Shown here in pieces: positions 1 through 9,826 of a DNA stretch of 64,000 bases. Within the stretch, counting starts at the first letter, position 1. Each line of letters starts with the position of its first letter. Location of the stretch: contig NC_080672.1 of the NCBI RefSeq assembly GCF_030247195.1, forward strand, positions 349,988,413-350,052,412. The letters are read 5' to 3'. This DNA is from Topomyia yanbarensis (lineage: Eukaryota; Arthropoda; Insecta; Diptera; Culicidae). Both the position numbers and the translations under genes were made by a program. Under the pieces are notes generated by a model, which saw only the letters and a program-made list of their open reading frames with translations, was not told the DNA's origin and searched no databases.

Positions 1-708
1 ATTAATACAATAATACAGGGTGTTTGGTTCATGGTTTAGAACCTCTCGGGGGGTGATATTTGGAGAAAAAAATTGTTTTACATATACCATCAAATCTCAA
101 CCGATACAGAGTTATTGAACTTTTTAAAAAACTTATTTGTCTTAAAATACCTCTAACTTAAAAAGCATACTTTGTATTTTAAATCTTTTAGTTCCATTGG
201 AAAGGTTAGAAAATTTCCTATTGAATGGTGTTCTCATATCTTTTAGTTAATTAGTTTTAATTACCTTTTAGCTGTAAAGTAGCTAAAAGTTAGTGTTTTT
301 GAGGAGCTTTGTGCTAATTTTCTTGAAATAATGAAGTATGATTATAGCAATATCCATTATCCAAACGTTGGGTTTTAGAACGATTCATAATTTGTTCTTG
401 GACGTCATATTCCTATCTCTTCTCATTTCTTTGTAATTTCATTACTACACTTTTCCTGTAAGCGACTTGCAAGTGCTTAAAAGAGGAAACAATATTGTTA
501 ATGTTTTGGAAAAATATATATCTTGTGGAAAACTCCAAAAAGTGAAAACAGTTAAATAAAAGAAATAAGTGAATAACATAAATAAAATAAAATTTAAAAA
601 ACTAATTTAGCTAAATGAATTAAATGTAAAGATAAATTGTTTAACAAGAATCTAATGAATTAAACAAACCAATTGAAAAGAATGAATTTAAAATCAAATG
701 AATTAATA
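1..708. other. AT-rich interval, nothing recognised
   Basis: Very AT-rich sequence with runs of aaat/taaa and no open frame or repeat end that I could recognise. It ends at a TTAA that is the target site of the following element. Confidence 0.5.
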
Positions 709-712
709 TTAA

Positions 713-1422
713 CCCTCTGCTGCCCAAATTTTTGTTTCGCTTTAAAAGGCTATTGTATATTGTTTTTGCAATGAAAAAAATCGAACAATATATCGCCAGC
801 TCACGAAAGCTACGGATTTTTCATTTATCTTTCAAAAATGCCCAATACGCCCATTTGACGAGTCAAAATTTAATTGCTTGTAACTTTTATTTTCACATCA
901 TTCACAACGGAATTTTAAAGCTACAGAGAAGTACTACAAGTAAACAATTAAATTTTTTATATTTTCTCCAATAATTTGAAAAAGGATAAATATTTTTTAA
1001 CTAAATTACGTTGCAATACACAAAATACTTTTTTTCGTTTTCTTTAAATTGTCAACTTTTAACGTTGAATGTATTCAATACAGTGATTTCAAAATGCAAA
1101 CAATGTGCACGCAGGTTTTTCTTTATGCGGGGAATATAGACCGCGTAAATGAAAACCGCGTAAATTTCAACATCCGCGTACTTGAAAATCGCGTAAATTT
1201 AAGAATTCGCGCTGATGGAAACCTCGCTAATGGATGCCGTGTGAACTCAAAAAAAATCCGCCTGAAAAAAATTCCGCTCAAAGAAAAAAGGGAAAAAAGC
1301 CTGAGTGTATTTGTATGATTGTGAAGAGATTTTAATAGTGGTGACATCATAAAATCGTATTTTGAATATTCTATAGCGATTTTCCCGTAACCCGCCAAAA
1401 GGCGGGGTTGGGCAGCAGAGGG
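713..1422. mobile_element. piggyBac-like MITE (TTAA target, 15-bp TIR)
   Basis: The ends are perfect 15-bp inverted repeats, CCCTCTGCTGCCCAA at 713-727 and its complement at 1408-1422. Each is flanked by TTAA (709-712 and 1423-1426). TTAA duplication and TIRs starting CCC are hallmarks of the piggyBac superfamily. The 710-bp interior has only short frames (732-974, 1049-1318) unrelated to a transposase, so the element is non-autonomous. A hairpin, CCCGCC AAAA GGCGGG, lies just inside the right TIR (1391-1406). Around 1140-1215 the motif CGCGTAAAT or a close variant recurs about four times. The superfamily call rests on TIR and TSD only. Confidence 0.8.
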
Positions 1423-1425
1423 TTA

Positions 1426-1455
1426 ATAAATAAAAAATAAATAAATAAATAAATG
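1426..1455. repeat. (AATA)n microsatellite
   Basis: Simple repeat of AAAT/ATAA units directly outside the right TTAA of the piggyBac-like MITE. Confidence 0.7.
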
Positions 1456-1499
1456 AGTCATGCTAGCAAAATGAATAAAAGTTTTTAAATGGATTAAAT

Positions 1500-1746
1500 G
1501 GTCGGTGTTAAGTCAGACCGGACCAAGTCGCAAAACATAAAAAATGAGTTAATGATAGCACTGGATAAAGAATTTCTTCATCTACATTCCACTTTTACCA
1601 GATGTGAAATATGAAACAATAAACAAGAAATATGGTAAAAATTATTTTCCAATTATAAAGTAATAGATGCTGCGATTCAAACTTTAAACGCGTTTTTCTG
1701 GAAATCAATGCACTGGCACTTAGTCCGGTCTGACCTAACACCGACC
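1500..1746. mobile_element. Short TIR element (MITE)
   Basis: Inverted terminal repeats of about 31 bp: the left end begins GGTCGGTGTTAAGTCAGACC and the right end is its complement with two or three mismatches, ending at 1746. The interior is about 185 bp, AT-rich and non-coding. AAAT lies on both outer sides (1496-1499 and 1747-1750), a possible 4-bp target duplication. The superfamily is not assigned. Confidence 0.7.
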
Positions 1747-1761
1747 AAATGAATAAGACAC

Positions 1762-2103
1762 ATTCTTTTGTGGCGTTTACAACGATTTAACGAATCTTCA
1801 TTCGACAAATATGTTATAACTTTATCAAATGAACGCCTACATCAAAATTCATTACAGATTCGAAAAGTAGACAAAATTTCACAAAAGATTCAATCAACAT
1901 AAACTGAATATACTAATCAAATTCTAGTATTTTGACTTTTATTGAATTACGTTGAAAGTTCTAATTTGCAACGCGTTGTAACTAAATTTCGTCTACTTTC
2001 TGATTCTGTAATAAGTTTTGATGTAGGCGTTCATTTGTTGAAGTTATAACATATTTGTCGAATGAAAATTCGTCAAAACGTTGTAACGTCACGAAAGAAA
2101 GTA
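1762..2103. mobile_element. Foldback MITE, arms about 100 bp
   Basis: The first ~105 bases and the last ~115 bases are imperfect inverted copies of each other. A shared core reads ATTCGACAAATATGTTATAA on the left arm and as its complement on the right. The loop is AT-rich. It sits 15 bp from the preceding TIR element, so two small DNA elements are adjacent. No transposase frame is present and no target duplication could be fixed. Confidence 0.7.
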
Positions 2104-3230
2104 TAATAAACAAAATGAAGCGAGGAAATTTCATGAAAAAATAATATGAATAAAGTTATTGAAATGAAGTAATTATAATTATAAAATATATACTTACTTG
2201 TTCATAAGTTTAAATAAATTGATAAATGAATAAAATTAATAAATATACTGTAGTGAATGAAACGAATATTAATTCAACAAAATGAAGAAATAAATGAGCA
2301 ACATAAAATTAATAAAAGGAATAATATAAAGAAAGAACATTAAAAAAAAATGCAATTATTAGGAGTAATAAAAATATGAAACAATGAAAAGAGATAAAAT
2401 GAATATAAAAAAAATAATAAACGTAATAAAATATGCAATATATATTCCCAAAGGAATAAAAATGGATAAAATCAATTTGTGTATGAAGAGTACAATACCA
2501 AACATAAACTTAAGTTGAATTTTTGTGTGTGTTTGAATTGCTCTCATCAGTACCTATCATCAACTTGGGGCCAAGTTAAACGCTGTACTGAAACTATTAG
2601 GGCAGCCCGGGGCTAGTTGGCGGTTGAAGTAAGTTGTCGACGTCTCCTTTTCTCGGTTTCCGGTAGCCATATGGCGCTGTCTCTCTTTTAAGCATTTAAA
2701 GAGATTTTGAACCTATTCCACGAATGATTATAGCTTTCGATAGTGCGGGGCAAGAGCTTTCAGTATTCGAACAGATATTATATCTAACAACAAACAGTAC
2801 ATGTTTTCAATACGATTTTGTAATGCTTGAATGAAGCATTTTTTGGGAAAATTCGTATTTGTTCTTAGTGAACGAATAAATGCATGACATCACCTTTTTC
2901 ACTTAACCTTCCATAACAAACAAACAAAACGCACCAGGGTTTACAATTTTTGACACAACATCGTTGATTACGCTCTAAAACAAACCTGAAAAAATTGGTG
3001 CGGTTATTTTGAATAGAAAAAAATGTTCTGAAGTGGGACATACTGTACAGAGCTTCATAATAGGAAACATCGTTTCCACGCTTTCGATTTGGTTCGTATT
3101 TACAACGTCAGCATTTCAAGGAATTTTGGAAATTATTTTGAAACGATTGCCTTAAGTTTAATATTATTATTTAGTATTAGAAGAAAAATATTCTTAGTGA
3201 AGAAAATTTAGGTACAAACTTTTTTTCTCC
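2104..3230. other. AT-rich interval, nothing recognised
   Basis: AT-rich sequence with a short more GC-rich patch near 2570-2680. No frame, repeat end or RNA gene was recognised. Confidence 0.45.
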
Positions 3231-3420
3231 ACAAAGGAGAAAATTATTTAAAACTACATTTGCGCGTTAAGGGCAGAAAACCTACAACTGAATTAGTTAT
3301 GGAATTAGAGCTTCGACTTCGTCTCATCTGAATCCGTGTTTTCGTTTTTTCGTCAATCCGGCGCTAGTTTGACAGGAATTAACTTAGCGTCGGATACTGA
3401 TGAGACGAAGGAATTAATCG
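3231..3420 (+). repeat. Repeat family C, copy 1
   Basis: This segment shares a collinear sequence with the reverse complement of 34810-35110. The shared part includes TTTGCGCGTTAAGGGCAGAA, then a block containing CTTCGACTTCGTCTCATC. The motif GATGAGACGAAG recurs inverted near 3398-3410, so the segment can fold on itself. Further pieces occur at 17500-17560 and 32514-32690. The element class is unknown. Confidence 0.6.
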
Positions 3421-5744
3421 TTTTCATAGTCACCCTCGTGGATTTCAATTGAAAATTCGTTAAGACCACCAACATAGTGACGGCGAGAAGTTGAGAAGCT
3501 AGAACTGACATTAAGTTGGCCGTCGAAGCTGCCTGGTCAACATAACCTCCCTCGATATAGAAAGCAATCTATGGGTTGATTGATACGCTAAATCAGATTT
3601 AAAAACAAATCAACTGTGTAAGCGCAACTAATTCGTATTCTAGGACAGTAACGTGCCAAATCCACCTACCAATCTTATTCACAATTTCCCACTAACCAAC
3701 GTTCTCCGCTGGACTGATGAACGCACCATCGCAACGAAACCCACACTAGAACCCGCTACGGATGATGATCCTCCGACCCTCTCTTACCACGTAAATGGCT
3801 CCCTCAAGGATCTAACACTAACTATTTCAAGAATACGGATGGAAAAAATAAAGTGTTCATTAAAAGTTTCCGGTTCGCTTGAATGTAAAAGTACTGGAGA
3901 AATGCTGATAGTTCCAGCTTCTCAACCAACTATAAACGTCGGACTAGTTACGTATGTATGGATGTGTTGCCACCGCACAGCGTCCAAGCTCGAACGAACA
4001 CTATGTATGATTCACAGCTGATTCCACTTGGAATGATAGAATTAAAACTAAGTGCACTTGCAATCTTAAGTTCATGATTGGCAGTATTAGGTTTTGTTTT
4101 CGTTGAACTTTCTTCGGACGTCAATCGGTGCTAATTGATGCGATACTTTCCAACTGCTGTCAATTCTTGTGTCAGTTTAATGTTTTACTTACTTCATTAA
4201 ATAATGGTGTCAATCTGGGAGGTCTTGGTAAAATTTCAGGTCAGAACAAATAAATCTTGGAATTGAATTGGATGAAAATTTACAAACAACACAATTTAAC
4301 TTTTCACGCAAAATTTGTCAATCCACTATTATAAATCATGCCTATCAACAATATTTTTTATTTAAAAATCGTTTAGTTGACCAAAGTATTCTTTAGCTCA
4401 AACTAAGTGTAGAGCATCCTCGAAAGTCCTCGAACGAAAAACATAAAATTGTTTGCCAACTTTTCCAAGCAGCTCCCTCTTTGCACCCAACTCAATCACT
4501 GGGTGGCGAAGAAAAACAAAAAGCGTTTCCAAACGTGTCGAACACCAGGAGCTATGTACTATGCTTCACATGCCCAGTGCCCCCATCTGACTAGCTCCCG
4601 TCATGAAAGATGCGAATCGTTCGTCTCGATGAACATGTTTACCCCGAAGAAGTACAGTGCACACGGAGAAACTGGATCCACTCAAGCTTCCCACCTCCCC
4701 CGTCTGATGGTCACTGTTGACTGTCTTGTCATGTACCGAAATTTTCCTGCTCATGTTCTCTGCTCAACTGAGCGTAATTGTTTTGCTTCAAGCTGCCACG
4801 ACAGGGACGAACGGTGCTTTAAACTGTCGCTTTCTTTCGTTTTATTTTTCAGAGGACAATCATCCAGATAGATGGAAAGGGGGTTTAGCAGAATACGTGC
4901 CCACACACGAACCGACAGACAGTGTTAAAACAACTCACTCAAGCGAAAATAGAACAAATGATAGAAAATTTTCCCCACAAAGGCAGACCGAAAATGGTTC
5001 TTCTCTCCTTCAGCCCTTCCACTACCTAGTCGTTAGATTCAGGATTTATGAGAGAAGCGAATTGGCTGTTTAGAATTTTGATGAGACCATATATTTACCT
5101 TCTTGGGGAAATTGAGATGTGCAGAATAATAATCTCAGGCTACAGCAAATGTGTCATTGGTTGTATCCGCGGTGTGGTAGAGATGAGAAATTTATTCCAT
5201 CAAGCTCTTCAAACGAACAACAAATAAGTAAGTAGTTGAATAATTAAAACTTTTTTTATAAGCATTTTTGGATTATCGGGAGCTTTACAGTCAAAATATG
5301 CTAAACACAAGCAGTACATTTCTGTGCTGGTAAAAAGTAGTCCAAAGTATAAAACTCAGTTTACCCAAGTTTATTAGAAAACAAACGCAAGTGTAAATTT
5401 TCATGTCTTTTCTATTCTGACTATCTAACATGATTGAGACTGAAATAGGTTGTACCACTCATATTAATAGATTCGAGAAATTCGCTTTGAAAACAATTTT
5501 GGAAGTACGTGGTCCTTTTTGTAGAAATTCAGATTTCAGATAGGCTGTAATCATAAAGATCATTTTTCTTTCATTGCTTTTAGCAAACATTTATCATCAT
5601 CTCATCACGCAAAGATACATGCTTGCAAAACTTAATTTTACAAAATCATAGAACAAAAAAAATCCAAAATTTTGATACAATTACTCAGCTTATTTCTTGC
5701 TCATTAGTATTACTGGTATTAGTGAGAGGTGAATATGCGTTTGA
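3421..5744. other. Unrecognised sequence with three short open frames
   Basis: Open frames lie at 3653-4021 (122 codons), 4449-4871 (140 codons) and 4717-5073 (118 codons), all on the plus strand. None shows a domain, signal peptide or motif that I recognise, and none has repeat character. A pyrimidine-rich tract ending in CAG at about 4852 resembles a 3' splice site, so part of the 4717 frame could be an exon, but nothing else supports this. I do not call a gene here. Confidence 0.3.
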
Positions 5745-6418
5745 AATCCAATATCTTATTTTGGTATTCGGGGTGGATGAAGGAAATTGTCGGACACTAT
5801 ATTTAAAGAATCCTTGATTAGCCACCAGTGATCTAGATACATCAAAGTAATTTAATGTCCATTTCAATAGATTTTCAACCACTGAGGTATTACAATTGTA
5901 ACGGTTTATATGGGTAATTCCTGTGTGACCTTACTAACCAACTATAACTTCGGAACCAAAAGTCAGATCTGAACAAAATTCCATAGCAGTCCAAGGGCAT
6001 ATCTTTCATTCGAAATCAAGTTTGTGAAAATCGGTAAAGAAATTGTTTAGAAATAGGTGGGACATTAACTTGGAGCTTGATAAATTTCCTGAAGGCATCA
6101 AGAACCGTGATAGGCGGCCAATGTGGTCAAAGCTACGTCGATTGATCATTAGTGATCTAGACTCTCAAATCCAAGTTGCATAAGTTTTAATATTTTTGGC
6201 ATCATTTGGAGAATATGGTGGTACTAGTTTATATGGAAATTTGCTGTGTGACCGCACTTTTCTACACGTAACGCCGGAACCGGAAGTCTAACCCATACAA
6301 AATTCAATATTAGCAGATGGGAAGGATGCATCTTTCATTTGAGACTAAGTTTGTGGAAATCCGTCCAGCCATCTCTGAGAAAAATCAGTGACATTATTTG
6401 ACACATACGCACATACAT
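5745..6418 (-). repeat. Repeat family A, copy A1 (truncated)
   Basis: Collinear with 28020-28930. Shared blocks include the GGGGTGGATGAAGGAAAT stretch, a block around 'TGTGACCGCACT...TAACnCCGGAACCGGAAGTC', and the 'CATCTCTGAGAAAA' block that leads into an AC-rich microsatellite. The copy stops inside that microsatellite at about 6418, where an R1-clade 5' region begins. The head end of family A (hairpin CCTTTCTCATATAGAAAGG) is missing. Confidence 0.75.
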
Positions 6419-8045
6419 GGTGGAAGCAGGAGTACGAGTCCAGGGGCTAAATGAACCCACCGCCCTCCTCCCTCCCCCATTGGACCTACTGTGAGATGAG
6501 AAGGCTCGCTACGATAAGGTGGGGTTTGTGCAGCATTGGGCTCTGCTAAACCTCTAAAAACAGCCATAATTCCGAAAGCAGGGCTGCCTCCGTTCCGATA
6601 TAACCCTGACAGGTCTCCGGGTACGTTCAAAACTCGTCACCATTTAATTGGTGGTACTAAGTTCGGTTAAAGCATTCCTGATTCAACACCGATCTGGCTC
6701 TGAACACTGCTTCCCATAAAGGATAGTGTCAACACTAGCAAGACCTCCCTGCTTCATAGATAATCATGGGATCCCGAGAGGCGACTATGTACATCAAGTG
6801 GATATAGCGGCACGTAGTTGGGACCTTATAAAATAAAATGGAGAAAAAACATTGAAACTCACACATACGGAGCAGGCGTTCGCCAGAGGTGTTTTGGTTT
6901 GGTCACCACTACCAGCAGCAGCTGAAGTTATTCAGCAAGAACAAGGGGAGGCGAAGCAGTAGCAACAACAGCCATAGCACAGAGAGATGAGTTACATCCC
7001 GCAGAAGCCACAAGTAGGGGCAGCGAAGTACTTGGTGGAGGAACTCTATAAGTTTGTGAATGCGAGGATCAATGTCCATAAGGACATTAAGAAGATGGTT
7101 CTCAGAATTCGAAAGGCGCTATTGTCTGCCGTGAATGAGTATGACACGCCAACGCGGAGAACTGATAGAGCTGAGCGAGCATTAGTGTCGGCTAAGACTA
7201 ATATCTTCCTAGCCCCGTCAAAGCAGAGGAACGAGAAGCAGATTGGAGTGGAGAACACATCAGTTTCCGCGACCCCAAAGACGACAAGCACCTCGCCAAC
7301 AATACCAGGCGGGCCCAAGAGGCAGAGGCTCGAGGACGCTGTTGTTACCGATGAAAAGGATGTCGCCTAATAAGGAGAAACCTGGAGTACCGTTTCAGGT
7401 CGAAAGGAGAAACACGGGAAACAGCAAAAGCAGAAGGAAGAGCAAAAAGTGGAGCAGAAGAGAAAAGTAAAAGCTCCAGCTCATCAGAAGGCGCCAAAGA
7501 CGACCTATGCAGCGGTGCTCAAGAAGGCCAGTGAGGACTCGCAGAGGAAGGATTTGGGGAAAAACGTGGTAAGATTCAGGCGTATCCAAAAAGACGAGCT
7601 GAAGAAGGATGTTACAACTAGTAGCTCGACCTTACAGGAGACTATTGCCAAATCGATGAAAAGGTAAAAGTTAAAGCCTGTGCAAGGACTTTGATGAAAT
7701 CACGACGGAAGACGATATGAGAGGCGCACTGAAGCAGCAGTGTAACCTGGGCGAGGTGCACATGACGACCGGCTAAAGAAATGTTAAAAGGGATGCGGAG
7801 GAACTCGGACAGCGATGATTCGTTTACCGGTAACAGCTGCTGATAAGGCGCTGGAGGTAGAAAAAGTTACGGTTGGATAATCGATATGCGAATTGAGAGC
7901 CGCTTCACGAGTGCATAAACAAGCGGAGAAATGCTTTAAGTGTTTGGGCTTTGCACATTTGGCAGGGGCTTGCAAAGGCCCGGATAGATCCGGGATGTGT
8001 AACTCCGCTAGCGAATGACGGATCTCAATAGTAGCATGTCTGTAA
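6419..8045 (+). mobile_element. R1-clade non-LTR element, decayed 5' portion (R1b family)
   Basis: It starts directly after ACATACGCACATACAT in family A. The 5' UTR (6419-6986) matches the one at about 55252-55900: both carry GGTGGGGTTTG, then GCAGCATTGGGCTCT and CTAAACCTCTAAAAA in the same order. A decayed ORF1 follows, ending in zinc knuckles. ORF2 is absent because the copy meets the next R1-clade element at about 8050-8105. Insertion into ACAY-type repeats is the known habit of the Waldo lineage of the R1 clade; membership in that lineage is inferred from site and coding similarity. Confidence 0.75.
6987..8042 (+). pseudogene. R1-clade ORF1 (gag-like) pseudogene
   Basis: ORF1 of R1-clade elements encodes a nucleic-acid-binding protein that packages element RNA. 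An open frame runs 6987-7370 (127 codons, lysine-rich), then the homology shifts frame to 7449-7667. The motif FDEITTEDDMRGAL at about 7690-7735 is the conserved central block, also seen at 25.85 kb and 56.68 kb. A clear zinc knuckle, CFKCLGFAHLAGAC (CX2CX4HX4C), lies at about 7933-7975, and a damaged second knuckle follows to 8042. Several frameshifts and stops make it non-functional. The start at 6987 is the first ATG of the long frame. Confidence 0.75.
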
Positions 8046-8106
8046 TAACATACGTACATGGAACAATTGAGAACCAGAGCTACAGGTCCAAAGCCCTGGT
8101 AAAGGA

Positions 8107-8450
8107 GGATGGTTGTGATGATCCGGGCCGAGATCACCACGTAAAGCAAGGTAGGGCATAACCCCAATTCCAAGGCGTGAAGCGACCCGTGCCGAGGGAT
8201 GAGTGATCGAGGGGGTGAAAAAGATGCTCGATCGTTAACGGAGCCTGTGGGGTACCTGGGCAACCCCCACAGTAAGCGTCCCTTACCACGCTAATGCGGA
8301 GCTCTGGCGTGGCGGACATTTATTTCTCGCGCGACTCGTGGGATTTTACATGGAGTTATCAAAAAATAAAAACAAACAAACGGAGGTGCCAAACCCCTTC
8401 GCTAGAGGTGGTTTGGCGAGGTCTCCCCCCGTGGGGAGAGTAGTGGAGCG
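8107..8450 (+). other. 5' UTR of the R1a element
   Basis: GC-rich leader without an open frame, from the end of the preceding copy to the ORF1 ATG at 8451. It should contain the internal promoter usual for non-LTR elements, but no promoter motif was identified. The 5' boundary is an estimate. Confidence 0.5.
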
Positions 8451-9826
8451 ATGAGTGCTGCATCTGAAAGCACCAGTGACCCCCCAGCAGCGGTAGGCAA
8501 TAGCCCTACCAATGCACCGGAGGGGCCACTATCTGCGATGCGCAAAGTAGCGAAGCAACTCGATTCAATAATCGAGTTCACTAGCGCAAAGCAGAATATA
8601 GCCAAGGAGTTGAAGTTGAGCCTCCTGGAGCTCCGGAAAGCTGTTCGTGTCGCAAGACAGGAACAGCAGGCCTATGCTAAGAGGGTGGAATGTCGGGAGA
8701 GGCCCGACAGAGAAACCCAGACAGTGGCCTCCAATAGGGAGGAAAGAGAGAAGGTCGATAGAGGTTCACAGACAGTGGCCTTTACCTTCTACGGAGCAGC
8801 CACGTCGATCGGAGCGGCGACCGAGTTCCCCTCGAAGGGAAAAGGCAAGGGCAATCGCAAGACGGCATCGAACGCGAAGCGCCCTAGGAAGTCGGCAGGC
8901 GAGGGTGCCAAAACCGACACCACTCGGCGTGCAACCGTTAAGGCCAAATGCCGTTTGGCCGAGGTAAGCGAGGGCGAGAGTGACCTCGCTGTGGAGAGCG
9001 ATGGTACCAGCAACCCGGCACGACCGGGGCAGGGGGGCTCAAACCCCTGGACGCTGCAGCTGGTCACCAAGAAAAAGCCGGCACCAACACCGGAGGTACC
9101 GCGGCCTGCGAAGAAGGCCAAGCACAAAGGCGAAGCCTTGTGGTTAAAAACCGACAAGGACAAATACGCCGATGTCCTAAAATCGATGAAGGCGGCCGAA
9201 AGCCTCTCGGCCCTTGGGCAGGATGTGCGTAGAGTAAGACGCACCAACACGGGAGAGATGCTTCTGGTGCTGAAGCGAGGCGCACAATCTAGTGCAGTAT
9301 ACAAGGCCTTGGCCCAAGAGGTCCTTGGTGAGGGCGCCCAAATCAGGTCGTTAGGTGCGGAAACGACTCTCCAGTGCAAGCACTTGGACGAGTTCACGAC
9401 CGCAGAAGACGTCGTCGCAGCCGTTAAGGAGCATTGCGACATCACAATCGACCGGGCCTCTGTGCGATTGAGAGATGGACCCTCTGGCACCCAAGTAGCC
9501 TACCTCAGGCTACTGAAGGCGGATGCCAAAAAGGTAACCGAGAAAGGGAAGCTGAAGATCGGCTGGTCGGTATGCCCTATTAGTATACCCAGCCGCCTTC
9601 AGTGGATAGGTGCTATCGGTGCCTTGAGTCCGGCTACAAAGCATACGAGTGCAAAGGCATAGATAGGAGCAAACTATGTCGTCGCTGCGGCGAGGAGGGA
9701 CATAAAGAGCGGGGGTGCACTAAGGCACACAAGCGCCTTATCTGCACCGCTAAGAAGCAAGCCCATAGACATGCTATGGGCGGACCTTCGTGTCCTTTCG
9801 GTGAGTTAAATAAGAAGAAGCCGTGA
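8451..9826 (+). pseudogene. R1a ORF1 (gag-like), one frameshift
   Basis: The ATG at 8451 opens a 403-codon frame to 9662. The N-terminal part is Glu/Lys-rich with likely helical segments. A basic region sits near residues 120-160, and the conserved 'YKALAQEVLGEG...HLDEFTTAEDVVAAV' block is at about residues 280-330. The zinc-knuckle part lies in the next frame (9602-9826), so one base has been lost near 9593-9600. The first knuckle, CYRCLESGYKAYEC, has Tyr in place of the usual His. The second, CRRCGEEGHKERGC, is intact CX2CX4HX4C. The third has lost a Cys to Arg. The stop TGA (9824-9826) overlaps the ORF2 start. Role: RNA binding and RNP assembly. Confidence 0.85.

Noticed and set aside
8789..9490. 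233-codon open frame on the minus strand
   Set aside because: It is the mirror of R1a ORF1 in GC-rich coding sequence; no motif of its own, and the plus strand carries the known zinc-knuckle ORF1.
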